Source: Mycobacterium sp. 1554424.7 (GTDB taxonomy: Bacteria; Actinomycetota; Actinomycetes; Mycobacteriales; Mycobacteriaceae). Taken from it: 64,000 nt of DNA. The translations under genes were made by a program, and so were the position numbers. Each line of letters begins with the position of its first letter. Within the stretch, counting starts at the first letter, position 1. Below, piece after piece: positions 8,370-17,539 of the stretch. Under the pieces are notes generated by a model that saw only the letters and a program-made list of their open reading frames with translations, had not been told where the DNA came from and made no database searches. The stretch is taken from NCBI RefSeq assembly GCF_001665295.1, contig NZ_LZSE01000078.1, forward strand, positions 62,001 to 126,000, read 5' to 3'.

Positions 8370-10019
8370 TCAACCTTCCCCTCTGGTAGTCAAATCCGTT
8401 GCCGCGGAGCCGCTTTCGGTCAAATTGACGCTCCCGTAGCGGACCCGTAGCTCAGTCTTGAGCACCTTCCCGGCGGGATTGCGGGGCAGTGCGTCGACGA
8501 TCTCGAGCGCCTTCGGATGCTTGTACCGTGCGAGCCGGTCGGCCAGGAACTCGAGCAAGTCCTCGAGGCGCGGCGGGTCGCCGGTGACCGCGGCGATCGC
8601 GATCGGCACCTCGCCCCACTTCTCGTGCGCCCGGCCGATGACGGCGACCTCGACGATCTGGGGATGGCCGGCGAGGACGTTCTCGACCTCGGCGCAATAG
8701 ATGTTCTCGCCGCCGGAGATGATCATGTCCTTCTTGCGGTCGACCACCCAGACGTAGCCGTCCCCGTCCATCCGCACGAGGTCCCCGGAATGGAACCAGC
8801 CGCCGGCGAAGGCCTCCGCGGTGGCCTCCGGGTTGTTCCAGTAGCCGCTCATCAATGTCGGTGCGCGGTAGACGATCTCGCCCACCTCGCCCACGGGGAC
8901 GTCGTTCATGTTTTCGTCGACGACGCGCGCGGCGACCGTAGGGATCACCTTGCCCACCGAGCCGCGCTTCCGGATCGCGTCTTCGCCGAGCAGCATGCAG
9001 GTGACCGGCGACATCTCGGTCTGGCCGAACGCGGCCAGGATCTGGCACCCGGGGAACGTCGCCGACATCTCGCGCAGCAGTGCGTCCGTCGCCGGGGCGG
9101 CCCCCCAGGACATCACCCGCAGCCTCAGATCGCGGGGTCGCGCCCGCTGCTCCGCACACACCGCCTGCCACTGCGCGGGAACGAGAAAGAGGCCGGTGAC
9201 CCTCTCCGCCGCCAGCACGTCGAGCAGCTGACCGGGATCGAACGCACCCAGCGGGTAGATCACCGTGGGGATGCCGAGCAGCATCGAAGTCAACATGTTG
9301 CCGATGCCGGCGATGTGGAAGAACGGGACGCCGACGAAACCGACGTCATTAATTATGTCGGCGCCCATGGTGTACAGCCCGGTCATCGTCTGGCCGGTCA
9401 GGTTGGCGTGGGTCAGCACCGCGCCCTTGGGCCGGCCGGTGGTGCCCGAGGTGTACATGATCAGCGCCGGCGAATCGTTCGGAATATCGACGGGCCCATG
9501 CGGGTCGCCGGCCTCGTTGATGAGGTCTTCGTAGCCGAACACGCCGGCAGTGTCGTCGAAGCTCGAGCCACCAGCGACCACGATGGTGTCGAGCATGGGC
9601 TGGATGTCGCGGACGCCGGTGGCCACCGGGGCGAGCACCGCCTCGGTGATCAGCACCCGCGCCGCGCAGTCGTCGACCAGGAAGGCGATCTCGGCGGAGG
9701 TGAGCCGGAAGTTCAGCGGGACCGCGATGGCACCCAGCGCGTTGATGGCCAGGACCGACTCGACGAATTCGGTGCGGTTGAGCATCAGGATCATGACGCG
9801 GTCGCCGAAGTCGACGCCCCGGCGACTCAACGCGTCGGCCAGCGCCACGACCCGGCTGTGCAGACCCTGCCAGGTGACCGTGTTGCCCAGGAATCGCAGC
9901 GCCGTCGCGGTCGGTTGCATCAGCGCGTGGCGCTCGAGCTGGTTGACCCAGTTCTGCCGCCGGGCGAGATAGGGCTGCTCGGTGGCCTGGGTCAGATGAC
10001 TGGCCAACTGTGCGGTCAA
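8370..10019 (-). CDS. fadD5: FadD5, fatty-acyl-CoA/AMP ligase of the mce1 operon
   Basis: 549 residues of the ANL adenylate-forming superfamily. The AMP-binding motif YTSGTTGRPKGAVL is at about residues 194-207, the FGQTEMSP motif near 340, and the C-terminal GWFHSGDLVRMDGDGYVWVV and DRKKDMIISGGENIY motifs follow; a lysine in PRNPAGKVLKTEL serves adenylation. It starts at a TTG at 10019, supported by GAAGGGGAG just upstream. It activates fatty acids with ATP and CoA, probably those brought in by Mce1. First gene of the operon, divergent from mce1R. Confidence 0.95.
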   Translation of the reverse strand: MTAQLASHLTQATEQPYLARRQNWVNQLERHALMQPTATALRFLGNTVTWQGLHSRVVALADALSRRGVDFGDRVMILMLNRTEFVESVLAINALGAIAVPLNFRLTSAEIAFLVDDCAARVLITEAVLAPVATGVRDIQPMLDTIVVAGGSSFDDTAGVFGYEDLINEAGDPHGPVDIPNDSPALIMYTSGTTGRPKGAVLTHANLTGQTMTGLYTMGADIINDVGFVGVPFFHIAGIGNMLTSMLLGIPTVIYPLGAFDPGQLLDVLAAERVTGLFLVPAQWQAVCAEQRARPRDLRLRVMSWGAAPATDALLREMSATFPGCQILAAFGQTEMSPVTCMLLGEDAIRKRGSVGKVIPTVAARVVDENMNDVPVGEVGEIVYRAPTLMSGYWNNPEATAEAFAGGWFHSGDLVRMDGDGYVWVVDRKKDMIISGGENIYCAEVENVLAGHPQIVEVAVIGRAHEKWGEVPIAIAAVTGDPPRLEDLLEFLADRLARYKHPKALEIVDALPRNPAGKVLKTELRVRYGSVNLTESGSAATDLTTRGEG

Positions 10020-10169
10020 CTAGCTGTCTCCCCTTCACCTCGCGCACCGCCTGCGCCAGGTTGATATTTGATAAAACATGGTGTTACGTGGGTCACATTA
10101 TGGCTTTAGTGCCGCTGTGACAAGACCTGGACAAGACCCGCTCAGCCCGCGAAACCCCTGGCAGCCCGC
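10020..10169. promoter_or_regulatory. Divergent fadD5 / mce1R promoter region with candidate Mce1R operator
   Basis: 150 bp between the two divergent starts. The middle part is A/T-rich against the surrounding GC. It contains an 11-bp inverted repeat AACATGGTGTT (10075-10085) and a TTGATATTTGATA direct-repeat element at 10061-10073. In M. tuberculosis Mce1R represses mce1 from the equivalent space. Which of these words is the operator cannot be decided by eye. Confidence 0.5.
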
Positions 10170-10862
10170 GTGAACGCACCGATTTCGACGCAGCCGAGGA
10201 CCCGGCGACCACTACGCCGGGCGCAGCTGTCCGACGAGGTCGCGGGCCACCTGCGGGCGGCGATCATGTCCGGTGCGCTGCGCCCGGGAACGTTCATCCG
10301 GCTCGACGAGACCGCGGCCGAGCTCGGGGTCAGCGTCACGCCGGTGCGTGAGGCCCTGCTGAAACTGCGCGGCGAGGGCATGGTGCAGCTGGAACCGCAC
10401 CGCGGTCACGTCGTGCTGCCGCTGACGCGCCAAGACATCCAGGACATCTTCTGGCTGCAGGCGACGATCGCCAGGCAGCTTGCCGCCGCCGCCACCAAGC
10501 GCATCACCGACGCCCAGATCGACGAGCTCGACCGGATCAACAACACGCTCGCGGCGGCCGTCGGGTCCAGCGAACCCGCGACGATCGCCGGCATCGAGTT
10601 CGCGTTTCATCGCGTCTTCAACCAGGCCAGCGGCCGGATCAAGTTGGCGTGGTTCCAACTGAACGCCGCGCGGTACATGCCGGCGGAGGTGTACGCGGCG
10701 GACCCGGAATGGGGCACGGCCACCGTCGCCCATCACCGGGAATTGATAGCGGCGCTGCGCCGCCGCGACGCGCACGCCGCGATCGAGCACACAGTGTGGC
10801 AATTCACCGACGCCGCCCACCGCCTGACCGAGATGCAGCACCGGGCCGGAAGCTTCGACTGA
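10170..10862 (+). CDS. mce1R: Mce1R, GntR/FadR-type repressor of mce1
   Basis: 230 residues. N-terminal winged helix of the GntR family (about residues 18-85) with the typical SVTPVREALLKLRGEGMV recognition region, followed by an all-helical FCD ligand domain (about 95-220) with conserved His/Asp/Arg positions likely to bind a metal or acyl ligand. GTG start at 10170. Divergent from fadD5, as mce1R (Rv0165c) is in M. tuberculosis, where it represses the mce1 genes inside host cells. Confidence 0.93.
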   Translation: MNAPISTQPRTRRPLRRAQLSDEVAGHLRAAIMSGALRPGTFIRLDETAAELGVSVTPVREALLKLRGEGMVQLEPHRGHVVLPLTRQDIQDIFWLQATIARQLAAAATKRITDAQIDELDRINNTLAAAVGSSEPATIAGIEFAFHRVFNQASGRIKLAWFQLNAARYMPAEVYAADPEWGTATVAHHRELIAALRRRDAHAAIEHTVWQFTDAAHRLTEMQHRAGSFD

Positions 10863-11011
10863 GCGGTGGCGGCGATTGCGGCTTTTGTGTGAAGTCTGGG
10901 CTTTGCGTGTGTTGCCTGGGCGGAAATGCGGCCGGAATCCCGCCCCGCGTTCACACCGAAAGCCGTGGGCTCACACGAAAAGCCGCAAGCGCACACTCGG
11001 CGACTGGGCGA
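10863..11011. repeat. Convergent intergenic array of a GGCTTTnnGTGTGA word in both orientations
   Basis: 149 bp between the 3' ends of mce1R and the Rv0164-like gene. It holds two plus-strand copies (10880-10892 and 10899-10911) and two minus-strand copies (10951-10965 and 10971-10985) of a related word. The outer copies form a near-perfect inverted repeat (10878-10892 against 10971-10986, one extra base in the second arm). It could fold as a bidirectional terminator or be a small dispersed repeat. Confidence 0.5.
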
Positions 11012-11452
11012 CTAACTGGTACCGAGCTGCTCGGCGCGCTGCTTCAGGTTCTCGGCGAGATGGTCGAGCACGTTGCCGGCGAGCGACTTCACCATCGGCG
11101 CGGGAATCGGCATCGACGTCTCGACGTCCATGTCCACCGTCAGCAGGCTCGATGAACCGGTGTCCACCGCACTGAACAGCTGCTCCTGCTTGGTGAACAG
11201 GTCGCCCTGCTGCAGGACGGTCTGGATCTGGTTTTCCCCCGGGTAGTAGATCGCCTGGATGAAGGTGGCCTGCATGCCCTGGTAATCGGCGTCGAGCCGG
11301 ATCTGGCTGGGGCGCCCGTCGTCGTAGCGGGCAAGCACCCACAGGCCCTTGATCTCCTCGTTCCACTCCGGATAGCGCTCGAAATCGGCGACGATGCCCA
11401 TGATCGCCGCGGCGTTGGCGCTGACCTCGACGGTCTTGCTCAAAACTGGCAT
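11012..11452 (-). CDS. SRPBCC (polyketide cyclase/START-like) protein, Rv0164-like
   Basis: 146 residues. The pattern fits the SRPBCC lipid- or polyketide-binding fold: an N-terminal beta strand (VLSKTVEVSANAAAIMGIVADF), the FERYPEWNEEIKGL segment, and a long C-terminal helix. The closest protein I recall is M. tuberculosis Rv0164 (TB18.5), which also sits beside mce1R. No catalytic residues are evident, so a ligand-carrying role is possible. The ATG start is 29 bp downstream of the thioesterase gene stop, so the two may be cotranscribed. Confidence 0.85.
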   Translation of the reverse strand: MPVLSKTVEVSANAAAIMGIVADFERYPEWNEEIKGLWVLARYDDGRPSQIRLDADYQGMQATFIQAIYYPGENQIQTVLQQGDLFTKQEQLFSAVDTGSSSLLTVDMDVETSMPIPAPMVKSLAGNVLDHLAENLKQRAEQLGTS

Positions 11453-11481
11453 GGCGCAAGCCTATCGGGCGACCGGCCGCG

Positions 11482-11934
11482 CTATTGATCCACGCGGGCC
11501 GTCGCCAGCAGCGAACGGATGGCGTCGGGAATCTCGACCGGCTTGCGGCTGGTCCGGTCGACGTACACGTGCACCCAGTGTCCCAGCGCGGTGATCGGTT
11601 GGGGTCCTTCGCCCGACCGGAACACGCCCAGCCGGTAGGTGACGCTGCTGCGCCCGAGGCGCGTCACCGCCAGACCGACCGTGAGGCCTTCGGGGAAATG
11701 CAGTTCGGAGAAGTAGCGGCAGCCCGATTCGGCGACGATGCCCAGCGCGGGCGTGGTCAGCGGGTCGAGACTGACGCTCGTGTTGATCCAGGCGTTGATC
11801 GCGGTGTCGAACAGTTGGTAGTAGACGGCGTTGTTGAGGTGGCCGAACATGTCGTTGTCCGCCCACCGGGTTCCCACGGGCCACAGCACCGGGAAGTCGG
11901 CACTGGTCAGGTTGTCCGACGGGCTCGAACTCAT
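11482..11934 (-). CDS. Hotdog-fold acyl-CoA thioesterase, Rv0163-like
   Basis: 150 residues of the 4-hydroxybenzoyl-CoA thioesterase-like family. The key region RWADNDMFGHLNNAVYYQLFDTA (about residues 23-45) holds the conserved Asp-x-x-x-His-Asn pattern; the remaining hotdog strands (RLGRSSVTYRLGVF, and ALGHWVHVYVDR) follow. It should hydrolyse an acyl-CoA in the cytosol. It begins 4 bp after the transhydrogenase-like gene, so it is at the end of the P450 operon in this strain, although its relative in M. tuberculosis stands beside Rv0164. Confidence 0.88.
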   Translation of the reverse strand: MSSSPSDNLTSADFPVLWPVGTRWADNDMFGHLNNAVYYQLFDTAINAWINTSVSLDPLTTPALGIVAESGCRYFSELHFPEGLTVGLAVTRLGRSSVTYRLGVFRSGEGPQPITALGHWVHVYVDRTSRKPVEIPDAIRSLLATARVDQ

Positions 11935-11938
11935 GGGT

Positions 11939-13255
11939 CTACCAGTACCGCATGGCCCGGCGAAACAGGTCTCCCAGAACCGGTTTGGTCATGTCCCGGG
12001 GAGCGTTCTGCAACAGGCGCTGCTGCGGGTAGGCGCCCTCGGTCAGGGCGGCCGCGTCGTCTTCGGTGTAGCCGACGGCGGAGAGCCCGTTGGGCATGCC
12101 CACCGCCCGCATGATGCGGATGAGTTCGTCGGCGAGCACCTCGCCCGCGTCCGTCGCGCCGGCGCCGCGCGTGTCGGCGCCGAGCAGCCACGCACCCTCC
12201 AGGTGGCGCTCGGGGTTCGCCTCGGCGGTGAAGCGAAACGACGACGGTGCGTTGAGGATGACGGCCATGCCGTGCGGCACGAGGGGCTCGTCGGCCGGGT
12301 AGCCCGACGGGCGGAAGTCACGCACCAGCCCCGCCACCGCGTAGGCCATGCCGTGCGGCGCGTGGACACCCGCGTTGCCGAACGCGATGCCCGCCAGCGT
12401 TGCGGCCCACATCATTTGCTCGCGGGCCTCGCCGTCGGAGGCGTCGCTCACCGCGCGCTCCAGGTACCGACCCAGCACGCGCAGCGCCTCGCGGCAGCCG
12501 AGGTCGCTCCACGGGTTGGCGCCCTGGCTCATCGGCCGCAGGCTGGGCCGTTCGGGGGCGCGGCGCCGCACGTAGGGCCGCGCCGTGTAGGACTCCAGGG
12601 CGTGCGACAGCACGTCGAGCCCCGCCGAGGCGACGACCTCGGGCGGCAGGCTGGCGGTGCAGTCGGGGTCGACGAGGGCCTCGGTGGGGCGCAGCGCGTG
12701 CGACGCGATGCCCGTCTTGGCCTTCAGCGACACCAGGTCGAAGATCGCGATGCCGGTGACCTCGCTGCCGGTGCCCGCCGTGGTGGGGCAGGCGATGTGC
12801 GGCTTGAGCGGGCCGGGTATCTGTTGGCCCTCGCCGATCGGCTTGTTCACGTAGGTGAGGAAATCGGCGGGATGGGTGGCGTACAGGTTGGCGGCCTTGC
12901 ACGTGTCGATCACGGAGCCGCCGCCCAGCGACACGTAGCCGTCGGGGTCGCACTCCTGGGCGAAACGCGCCGCGTCGGCAAACGACGCGTCGGTGGGTTC
13001 GACGTGGACGTCGGCATAGGTGACGACGTCCAGTCCGGCGGCGACGAGCGAGTCGCGGGCATTGTCGAAGATGGGCAGCGCGACGACCCCGGCGTCGGTG
13101 AACAGCGCGACCCGCCGCATCCCGAGGGCGCCGGCCCGGTCGCCCAGCTCCGCGAGGCAGCCGCGCCCGAAGGTCACCCGCGACGCGTCGACGGTGAAGG
13201 CCCCGTCGCAGTCCTCGGCCGGAATCGGGAAACCACAGCACGCCATCCGTGCCAT
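11939..13255 (-). CDS. Iron-containing alcohol dehydrogenase, hydroxyacid-oxoacid transhydrogenase (ADHFE1-like)
   Basis: 438 residues. The order CCGFPIP at the N-terminus, [19 protein letters not shown] (about 93-111), [17 protein letters not shown] and the [15 protein letters not shown] metal region closely follow human ADHFE1, which couples oxidation of 4-hydroxybutyrate-type hydroxyacids to reduction of 2-oxoglutarate. The Asp and His metal ligands ([34 protein letters not shown]) are present. It follows the esterase by 10 bp. Alternative start at the fourth codon. A generic NAD-dependent alcohol dehydrogenase remains possible. Confidence 0.85.
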   Translation of the reverse strand: MARMACCGFPIPAEDCDGAFTVDASRVTFGRGCLAELGDRAGALGMRRVALFTDAGVVALPIFDNARDSLVAAGLDVVTYADVHVEPTDASFADAARFAQECDPDGYVSLGGGSVIDTCKAANLYATHPADFLTYVNKPIGEGQQIPGPLKPHIACPTTAGTGSEVTGIAIFDLVSLKAKTGIASHALRPTEALVDPDCTASLPPEVVASAGLDVLSHALESYTARPYVRRRAPERPSLRPMSQGANPWSDLGCREALRVLGRYLERAVSDASDGEAREQMMWAATLAGIAFGNAGVHAPHGMAYAVAGLVRDFRPSGYPADEPLVPHGMAVILNAPSSFRFTAEANPERHLEGAWLLGADTRGAGATDAGEVLADELIRIMRAVGMPNGLSAVGYTEDDAAALTEGAYPQQRLLQNAPRDMTKPVLGDLFRRAMRYW

Positions 13256-13265
13256 CCTAGGTCGA

Positions 13266-14201
13266 TCAGGTTGACCAGACGCGCCGCAGGGCCTGGCCCT
13301 GCAGCGCGAACAACCGCTCGGATTCCGACCAGTCGGGCAGCAGCGAATCGAACCCGTGACAGGTGTGCGGGAACACGTGCAGTTCGGCGGAGACCCCGGC
13401 GCGGAGCAGTTGCAGCGCGTAGTCGACCGCTTCGTCGCGGAAGGGATCGATCTCCGCGCAGGTGATCAAAGCCGGTGGCAGACCGCGGAATTGGCCCCGC
13501 CGGGCGGGGACCGCGGCCGACGGCCCTCCCGCGGGTCCCAGGTAATGGCGCCACATCAGCTCCGCCGCCTCGCTGTCGAAGGCGGGGCTGGTGCAGAACT
13601 CGGCTTTCGACGCGGTCTCCCGATCGTCCAGCACCGGCTGGTGCAGCAACTGGAACACGACCGCGGGCAGCGACCCGTCGGCGGCGCCGTGCGCCAGGCC
13701 CGCCGCCAGGGCGGCGCCGGCGCTGCTGCCCCCGACGGCCAGGCGCGCCGGGTCCACGCCCAGTCCCGTCGCGGTGGCCGCCACCCAGCGGAGCACGGCG
13801 ATCGCGTCGCCCAGCGCGGCCGGATACGGGTGCTCCGGCGCCAGCCGGTAGTCGACCGACACCACCGTGCACTCACCGCGCCGCGCGAGCTCGACGCACT
13901 GGCGGTGATCGGTGTCCAGGTTGCCCAGCGCGAAACCGCCTGCGTGGCAGTAGACGAGCGCCGGTGCCGGATCCGACTCGCCGCCACGGTAGATGCGCAC
14001 CGGCACGCCGCCCGATTCGGTCGCGACATTGTCGTCGACGATCCGCACGCCCCGAGCGTCGGTGTGTTCCGCGGCCTCCCGGCGACGCTGGTTGAACGGT
14101 TCGCGAATCAGCGCGACGGACTCCGCGGAAAAGTCGGTGCGCGTCGTCGCGACGGCTTTCAGCGCGGGATCCAGCCGCTCGAAGCCATCCAATTCCGTCA
14201 T
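13266..14201 (-). CDS. Alpha/beta-hydrolase esterase of the hormone-sensitive-lipase family
   Basis: 311 residues. HSL-type signatures: the oxyanion motif as HAGG (in [11 protein letters not shown], a variant of HGGG), nucleophile motif [12 protein letters not shown] (Ser at about 163), and the late [17 protein letters not shown] and HTCHGF segments supplying the acid and histidine. It begins with an ATGA overlap at the stop of the monooxygenase gene. Beside a Baeyer-Villiger enzyme it is well placed to split the ester or lactone that the latter makes; that coupling is inferred from context. Confidence 0.9.
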   Translation of the reverse strand: MTELDGFERLDPALKAVATTRTDFSAESVALIREPFNQRRREAAEHTDARGVRIVDDNVATESGGVPVRIYRGGESDPAPALVYCHAGGFALGNLDTDHRQCVELARRGECTVVSVDYRLAPEHPYPAALGDAIAVLRWVAATATGLGVDPARLAVGGSSAGAALAAGLAHGAADGSLPAVVFQLLHQPVLDDRETASKAEFCTSPAFDSEAAELMWRHYLGPAGGPSAAVPARRGQFRGLPPALITCAEIDPFRDEAVDYALQLLRAGVSAELHVFPHTCHGFDSLLPDWSESERLFALQGQALRRVWST

Positions 14202-15673
14202 CGGGTGCGCTTGCCCGGCGCCTGAAAGGTGAAGTCGGCGGGCTTGAATCGGCGCGTCATTCCCCAGAAGCTACGCGCGCTGCGCGGCCACTGGGTCACC
14301 ACCCGGCCGTTGGGGGCGCGGAAGTAGTTGCTGCACTGGGTGGTCCACACGGTACCGGCCATCCAGCCGTCGACCTTGGCGACGAAGTCCGCCAGCGCGG
14401 CGGGCCGCACGGCCACGTACGTCTTGCCCCGGCGCCGCATGTGTTTCAGCGCCCGCACGATGTAGCGGGCCTGGGCCTCGAGCATGAAGATCACGCTGTT
14501 CGAGCCGACATTGGTGTTCGGCCCGTACAGCATGAAGAAGTTCGGGAATCCGGGGACGGCCATGCCGAAATACGCGTAAGCCCCGTCGCGCCACACCTCC
14601 CGCAGCGTCGCCCCGCCCTCTCCCGACACATCCAACTCACCCAGGTAGTCGGCCGCGGCGTAACCGGTCGCGCACACCACGACGTCGACCTCCCGCTCGG
14701 TGCCGTCCTCGGTGACCAGGCTCCTCCGGCGCAGGCAGCGCGCCGGGCTGTTCACCACCTCGACGTTGGGCCGGGTCAGGGCGGGCAGGTAGTCGGAGGA
14801 GAACACCAGTCGCTTGCAGCCCATCGGATGGTCCGGGGTCAACTTGCGGCGCAATTCCTCGTCGGCGACGGCCTTTTCGAGTAAGCCCAGCGCGACCGCT
14901 TTGAACTCCGCGGTCTTTTCGCTGCCGTGCTCGATCACCGAAATGTTGGATTCGCTGCGCAGCCACAGCCGCGTGCGGTACAGCTTCTTGGCGAACGGGA
15001 TGTGCGCGAACAGCCAGCGCTCCCGTTCGGTGTAGGGCCGGTCGGGCTTGGGCAGGATCCAGGTCGGTGACCGCTGCACCGAGTACACCCTCTCGGCCAC
15101 CTTGGCCAACTCCGGAAGCAGTTGCGAGGCAGTCGAACCCGTGCCGAGCACGGCGACCCGCGCGCCGTCGAGCGACACCGAATGATCCCATCGGGAGGAG
15201 TGCATCAGCGTGCCGGTGAACGGCTCCTCTTCCACCAGCTCGGGGAAGACGGGCCGGGTGAAGAGGCCCACGGCGGACACGACGACGTCGAAGTGGTGGC
15301 TTTCGCCGGTGGCCGTGGTCAGACACCACCGCTGGGCGTCTTCCTCCCAACGCGCGGAGACGATTTCGGTGCGCAATCTCAGGTGCGGGCGCAGGCCGTA
15401 CTTGTCGGCACACCGCTGGAAGTACTCCAGGATCTCGGGTTGGGCGGGCCAGAGCCGCGACCAGTCGGAGTTCAGGTCGAACGAGTAGGAGTAGAGGTGC
15501 GACTTGACGTCACACGCGAGCCCCGGATAGGTGTTGATCAGCCAGGTGCCGCCGACGTCGTCCTCGCGGTCGAAGATCGTGAAGTCGCGGAAGCCAGCTT
15601 GGGCCAACAGGATTCCCAGGGCCATGCCGCCGGGCCCGGCACCGATGGTGCCGACCGACAGGCCGCCGCTCAC
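14198..15673 (-). CDS. Flavin-dependent monooxygenase, Baeyer-Villiger type
   Basis: 491 residues from the GTG at 15673, which makes a GTGA overlap with the SDR stop (the frame is open to an ATG at 15688). FAD Rossmann motif GAGPGGMALG at about residues 9-18, DVGGTWLINTYPGLACD, the Baeyer-Villiger fingerprint-like FTGTLMHSSRWD (about 152-163), a second Rossmann motif for NADPH (VLGTGSTASQLLPEL) and the late ATGYAAADY. It should insert one oxygen from O2 next to a carbonyl, giving an ester or lactone. Flanked by an SDR and an esterase, a common arrangement for ketone catabolism. Confidence 0.9.
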   Translation of the reverse strand: MSGGLSVGTIGAGPGGMALGILLAQAGFRDFTIFDREDDVGGTWLINTYPGLACDVKSHLYSYSFDLNSDWSRLWPAQPEILEYFQRCADKYGLRPHLRLRTEIVSARWEEDAQRWCLTTATGESHHFDVVVSAVGLFTRPVFPELVEEEPFTGTLMHSSRWDHSVSLDGARVAVLGTGSTASQLLPELAKVAERVYSVQRSPTWILPKPDRPYTERERWLFAHIPFAKKLYRTRLWLRSESNISVIEHGSEKTAEFKAVALGLLEKAVADEELRRKLTPDHPMGCKRLVFSSDYLPALTRPNVEVVNSPARCLRRRSLVTEDGTEREVDVVVCATGYAAADYLGELDVSGEGGATLREVWRDGAYAYFGMAVPGFPNFFMLYGPNTNVGSNSVIFMLEAQARYIVRALKHMRRRGKTYVAVRPAALADFVAKVDGWMAGTVWTTQCSNYFRAPNGRVVTQWPRSARSFWGMTRRFKPADFTFQAPGKRTR

Positions 15674-16398
15674 CGGATCTGGAGGCATTGCCCACCGTCG
15701 ACGACGAGTTCCGCACCGGTGATGAACGACGCCTCCTCGGAGACCAGAAATGCCACCGCGTCGGCGATCTCGGTCGGCTGGCCGATCCGCCCGAACGCCG
15801 ACGACGCGGCCAGCCGCAGCTGGGTGGCGTCGTCAAGCATCGGGGTCGCGATGGGCCCGGGAAACACCGCGTTGACCCGGATGCCGAGCGGGGCCAATTC
15901 GGCGGCGGCGTTTTGGGTCAGGCCCCGCAGCGCCCATTTGGAGGAGCCGTAGGCGGCGTGCCGGGGGAAGGGGCGGATCGCCCCGGTGCTGCAGATGTTG
16001 ACGATGGCCGCGTTCGTGGCCGCGCGCAGCTGAGGGAGCGTCGCCTGAATGCCGAGGAAGGCGCCGAAACAGTTGACCCGCCAGGCGCTTTCGAAGCCCT
16101 CGGCGGTCTCGTCGGCCAACGAGGCGCGGTGCAGCGCGCCGGCGTTGTTGACGAGCGCGGTCAGCGACCCGAAGCGCTCGACGGCCGTGCGCACGGCCGC
16201 CTCCCAGTGCGCCGGCGAGGTGACGTCGAGCGGGATCCCGATCACCGCGTCGTCGCCCAGCTCGTCGACCGCGGCGGCCAGTTCGTCGGCGCGACGATCG
16301 CAGGCGGCCACCGAATGGCCGGCCGAGCGCAGCCGTTTGACCATGGCCCAGCCCTGTCCGCCGGCGGCGCCGGTCACCAGTGCGACGCGTTCGCTCAC
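15670..16398 (-). CDS. Short-chain dehydrogenase/reductase
   Basis: 242 residues from the GTG at 16398, which overlaps the SnoaL-like gene stop as GTGA; upstream open frame is rejected. Classical SDR: cofactor motif TGAAGGQGWAM near residue 9, NNAGALH, catalytic Ser in NICSTGAIRPFP, and YGSSK (Tyr-x-x-x-Lys). Oxidises or reduces an alcohol/ketone with NAD(P). Probably acts with the adjacent monooxygenase, for example making the ketone from an alcohol. Confidence 0.9.
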   Translation of the reverse strand: MSERVALVTGAAGGQGWAMVKRLRSAGHSVAACDRRADELAAAVDELGDDAVIGIPLDVTSPAHWEAAVRTAVERFGSLTALVNNAGALHRASLADETAEGFESAWRVNCFGAFLGIQATLPQLRAATNAAIVNICSTGAIRPFPRHAAYGSSKWALRGLTQNAAAELAPLGIRVNAVFPGPIATPMLDDATQLRLAASSAFGRIGQPTEIADAVAFLVSEEASFITGAELVVDGGQCLQIR

Positions 16399-16802
16399 GA
16401 GGACGGCACCTCGGGGCTGTCGGACAGGCCGCGGCTGGTGACGAACTGGCACCGCCGGCGCGAAAAACGCCAACGGCCGTCCACGCGGACCAGCTCGTCG
16501 TCGTAGAGGGCGGGCCGCAGGTACAGGTCACCGGCCCGCACGAACAGCACCTGCGACCGCGCCGTCGCGGTGTCGCTGATCACGTCGATTTGGGAGACCC
16601 CGGTCAGGTGCAGGCCGCGCGGCGCGTTGCGGAACATGCCGTCGATACCGTCGAGGCCGGCGAAAGCCCGCCCGTAGACTTCGAATTCGGCATCGGGGAC
16701 GAACAGTGCCACGCAGCCGTCGATGTCCCCCGCGTCGAGGGCAAGGGCGTAGGCGGCGATCAGCTCGCGGATCGCGGCGGCGTCGGATAAGTCGTCGGTC
16801 AT
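16395..16802 (-). CDS. SnoaL/NTF2-like small protein
   Basis: 135 residues from an ATG at 16802 with an ATGA overlap with the aldolase gene stop. The sequence AAIRELIAAYALALDAGDIDGCVALFVPDAEFEV is the typical first half of the SnoaL-like (nuclear transport factor 2 fold) domain, followed by strands ending in DGRWRFSRRRCQFV. Family members include isomerases, hydratases and dehydratases acting on hydrophobic small molecules. The exact reaction cannot be read from the sequence; operon context suggests a step on the P450/BVMO substrate. Confidence 0.85.
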   Translation of the reverse strand: MTDDLSDAAAIRELIAAYALALDAGDIDGCVALFVPDAEFEVYGRAFAGLDGIDGMFRNAPRGLHLTGVSQIDVISDTATARSQVLFVRAGDLYLRPALYDDELVRVDGRWRFSRRRCQFVTSRGLSDSPEVPSS

Positions 16803-17539
16803 CCCCCGGTCGCCTCGCGCAGGTGTTCGGCCGCCCCGCGCCGCAGGGCCTGCGATTCCGCCGCCAGGGTGATCATCCGGAATCCCAGCTTCGCCATGGC
16901 GCGGCCCGTCGCGCCGTCGCCCGCGTGGATGCCGCTGACCAGCCCCGCGACGGTGGCCGCGGCGTGGATACGGGATATGGCGTCGATGACCGCCGGATGT
17001 TTCGTCGCACCAACGACTTCCACGCCCATCGACAGCGCCAGGTCGGCGGGCCCGACATACAGCCCGGCCAGCCCCTCGACGGCGCAGATCTCGCGCAGCC
17101 CCGACAGCGCCGCCGCAGTCTCGATCATCGCGAACACCTTCACCCGTGACTCCAGCGCCGCGGTGTCGCGGCCCAGGCTGGCGCGCAGCGGGCCGAAGCT
17201 GCGGACGCCCACCGGCGGGTAGCGGGTGGCCGCCACCGCGGCGGCGGCCTGGTCGGCCGATTCGATCATCGCGATGACGACGGCGTCGGCACCGGCATCG
17301 GCCACCCGCCCGATCGGCGCCGCGTCGGCGTTGGGCAGCCGCACCGCCGTGCCGATCGGCACGTGCTCGAGTCGCCGCAGCATGCCGGCGATGTCCGCGT
17401 CGTCGAGGTAGCCGTGCTGGGCGTCGAAACCGACGTAGTCGTAACCGGCCCTGGCGAATTCCTCCGGCCCGAGCAGCGTGGGCCCGGTGATCCAGCCGCC
17501 CCAGATGGGGGTGGGTTGGTCGCCGTCGAAGACGCTCAC
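16799..17539 (-). CDS. HpcH/HpaI-family aldolase
   Basis: 246 residues, TIM-barrel aldolase/citrate-lyase-beta superfamily. Seen are GYDYVGFDAQHGYLDD (about residues 32-47), VRLPNADAAPIGRVADAGADAVVIAMIESA, GVRSFGPLRA, a metal-ligand MIETAAAL and the YVGPADLALSMG segment (about 160-171). These are the usual metal (Glu/Asp) and catalytic Arg/His positions of class II pyruvate-type aldolases. It cleaves or forms a hydroxy-oxo acid. GTG start overlaps the alcohol dehydrogenase stop by 4 bp. Confidence 0.9.
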   Translation of the reverse strand: MSVFDGDQPTPIWGGWITGPTLLGPEEFARAGYDYVGFDAQHGYLDDADIAGMLRRLEHVPIGTAVRLPNADAAPIGRVADAGADAVVIAMIESADQAAAAVAATRYPPVGVRSFGPLRASLGRDTAALESRVKVFAMIETAAALSGLREICAVEGLAGLYVGPADLALSMGVEVVGATKHPAVIDAISRIHAAATVAGLVSGIHAGDGATGRAMAKLGFRMITLAAESQALRRGAAEHLREATGG

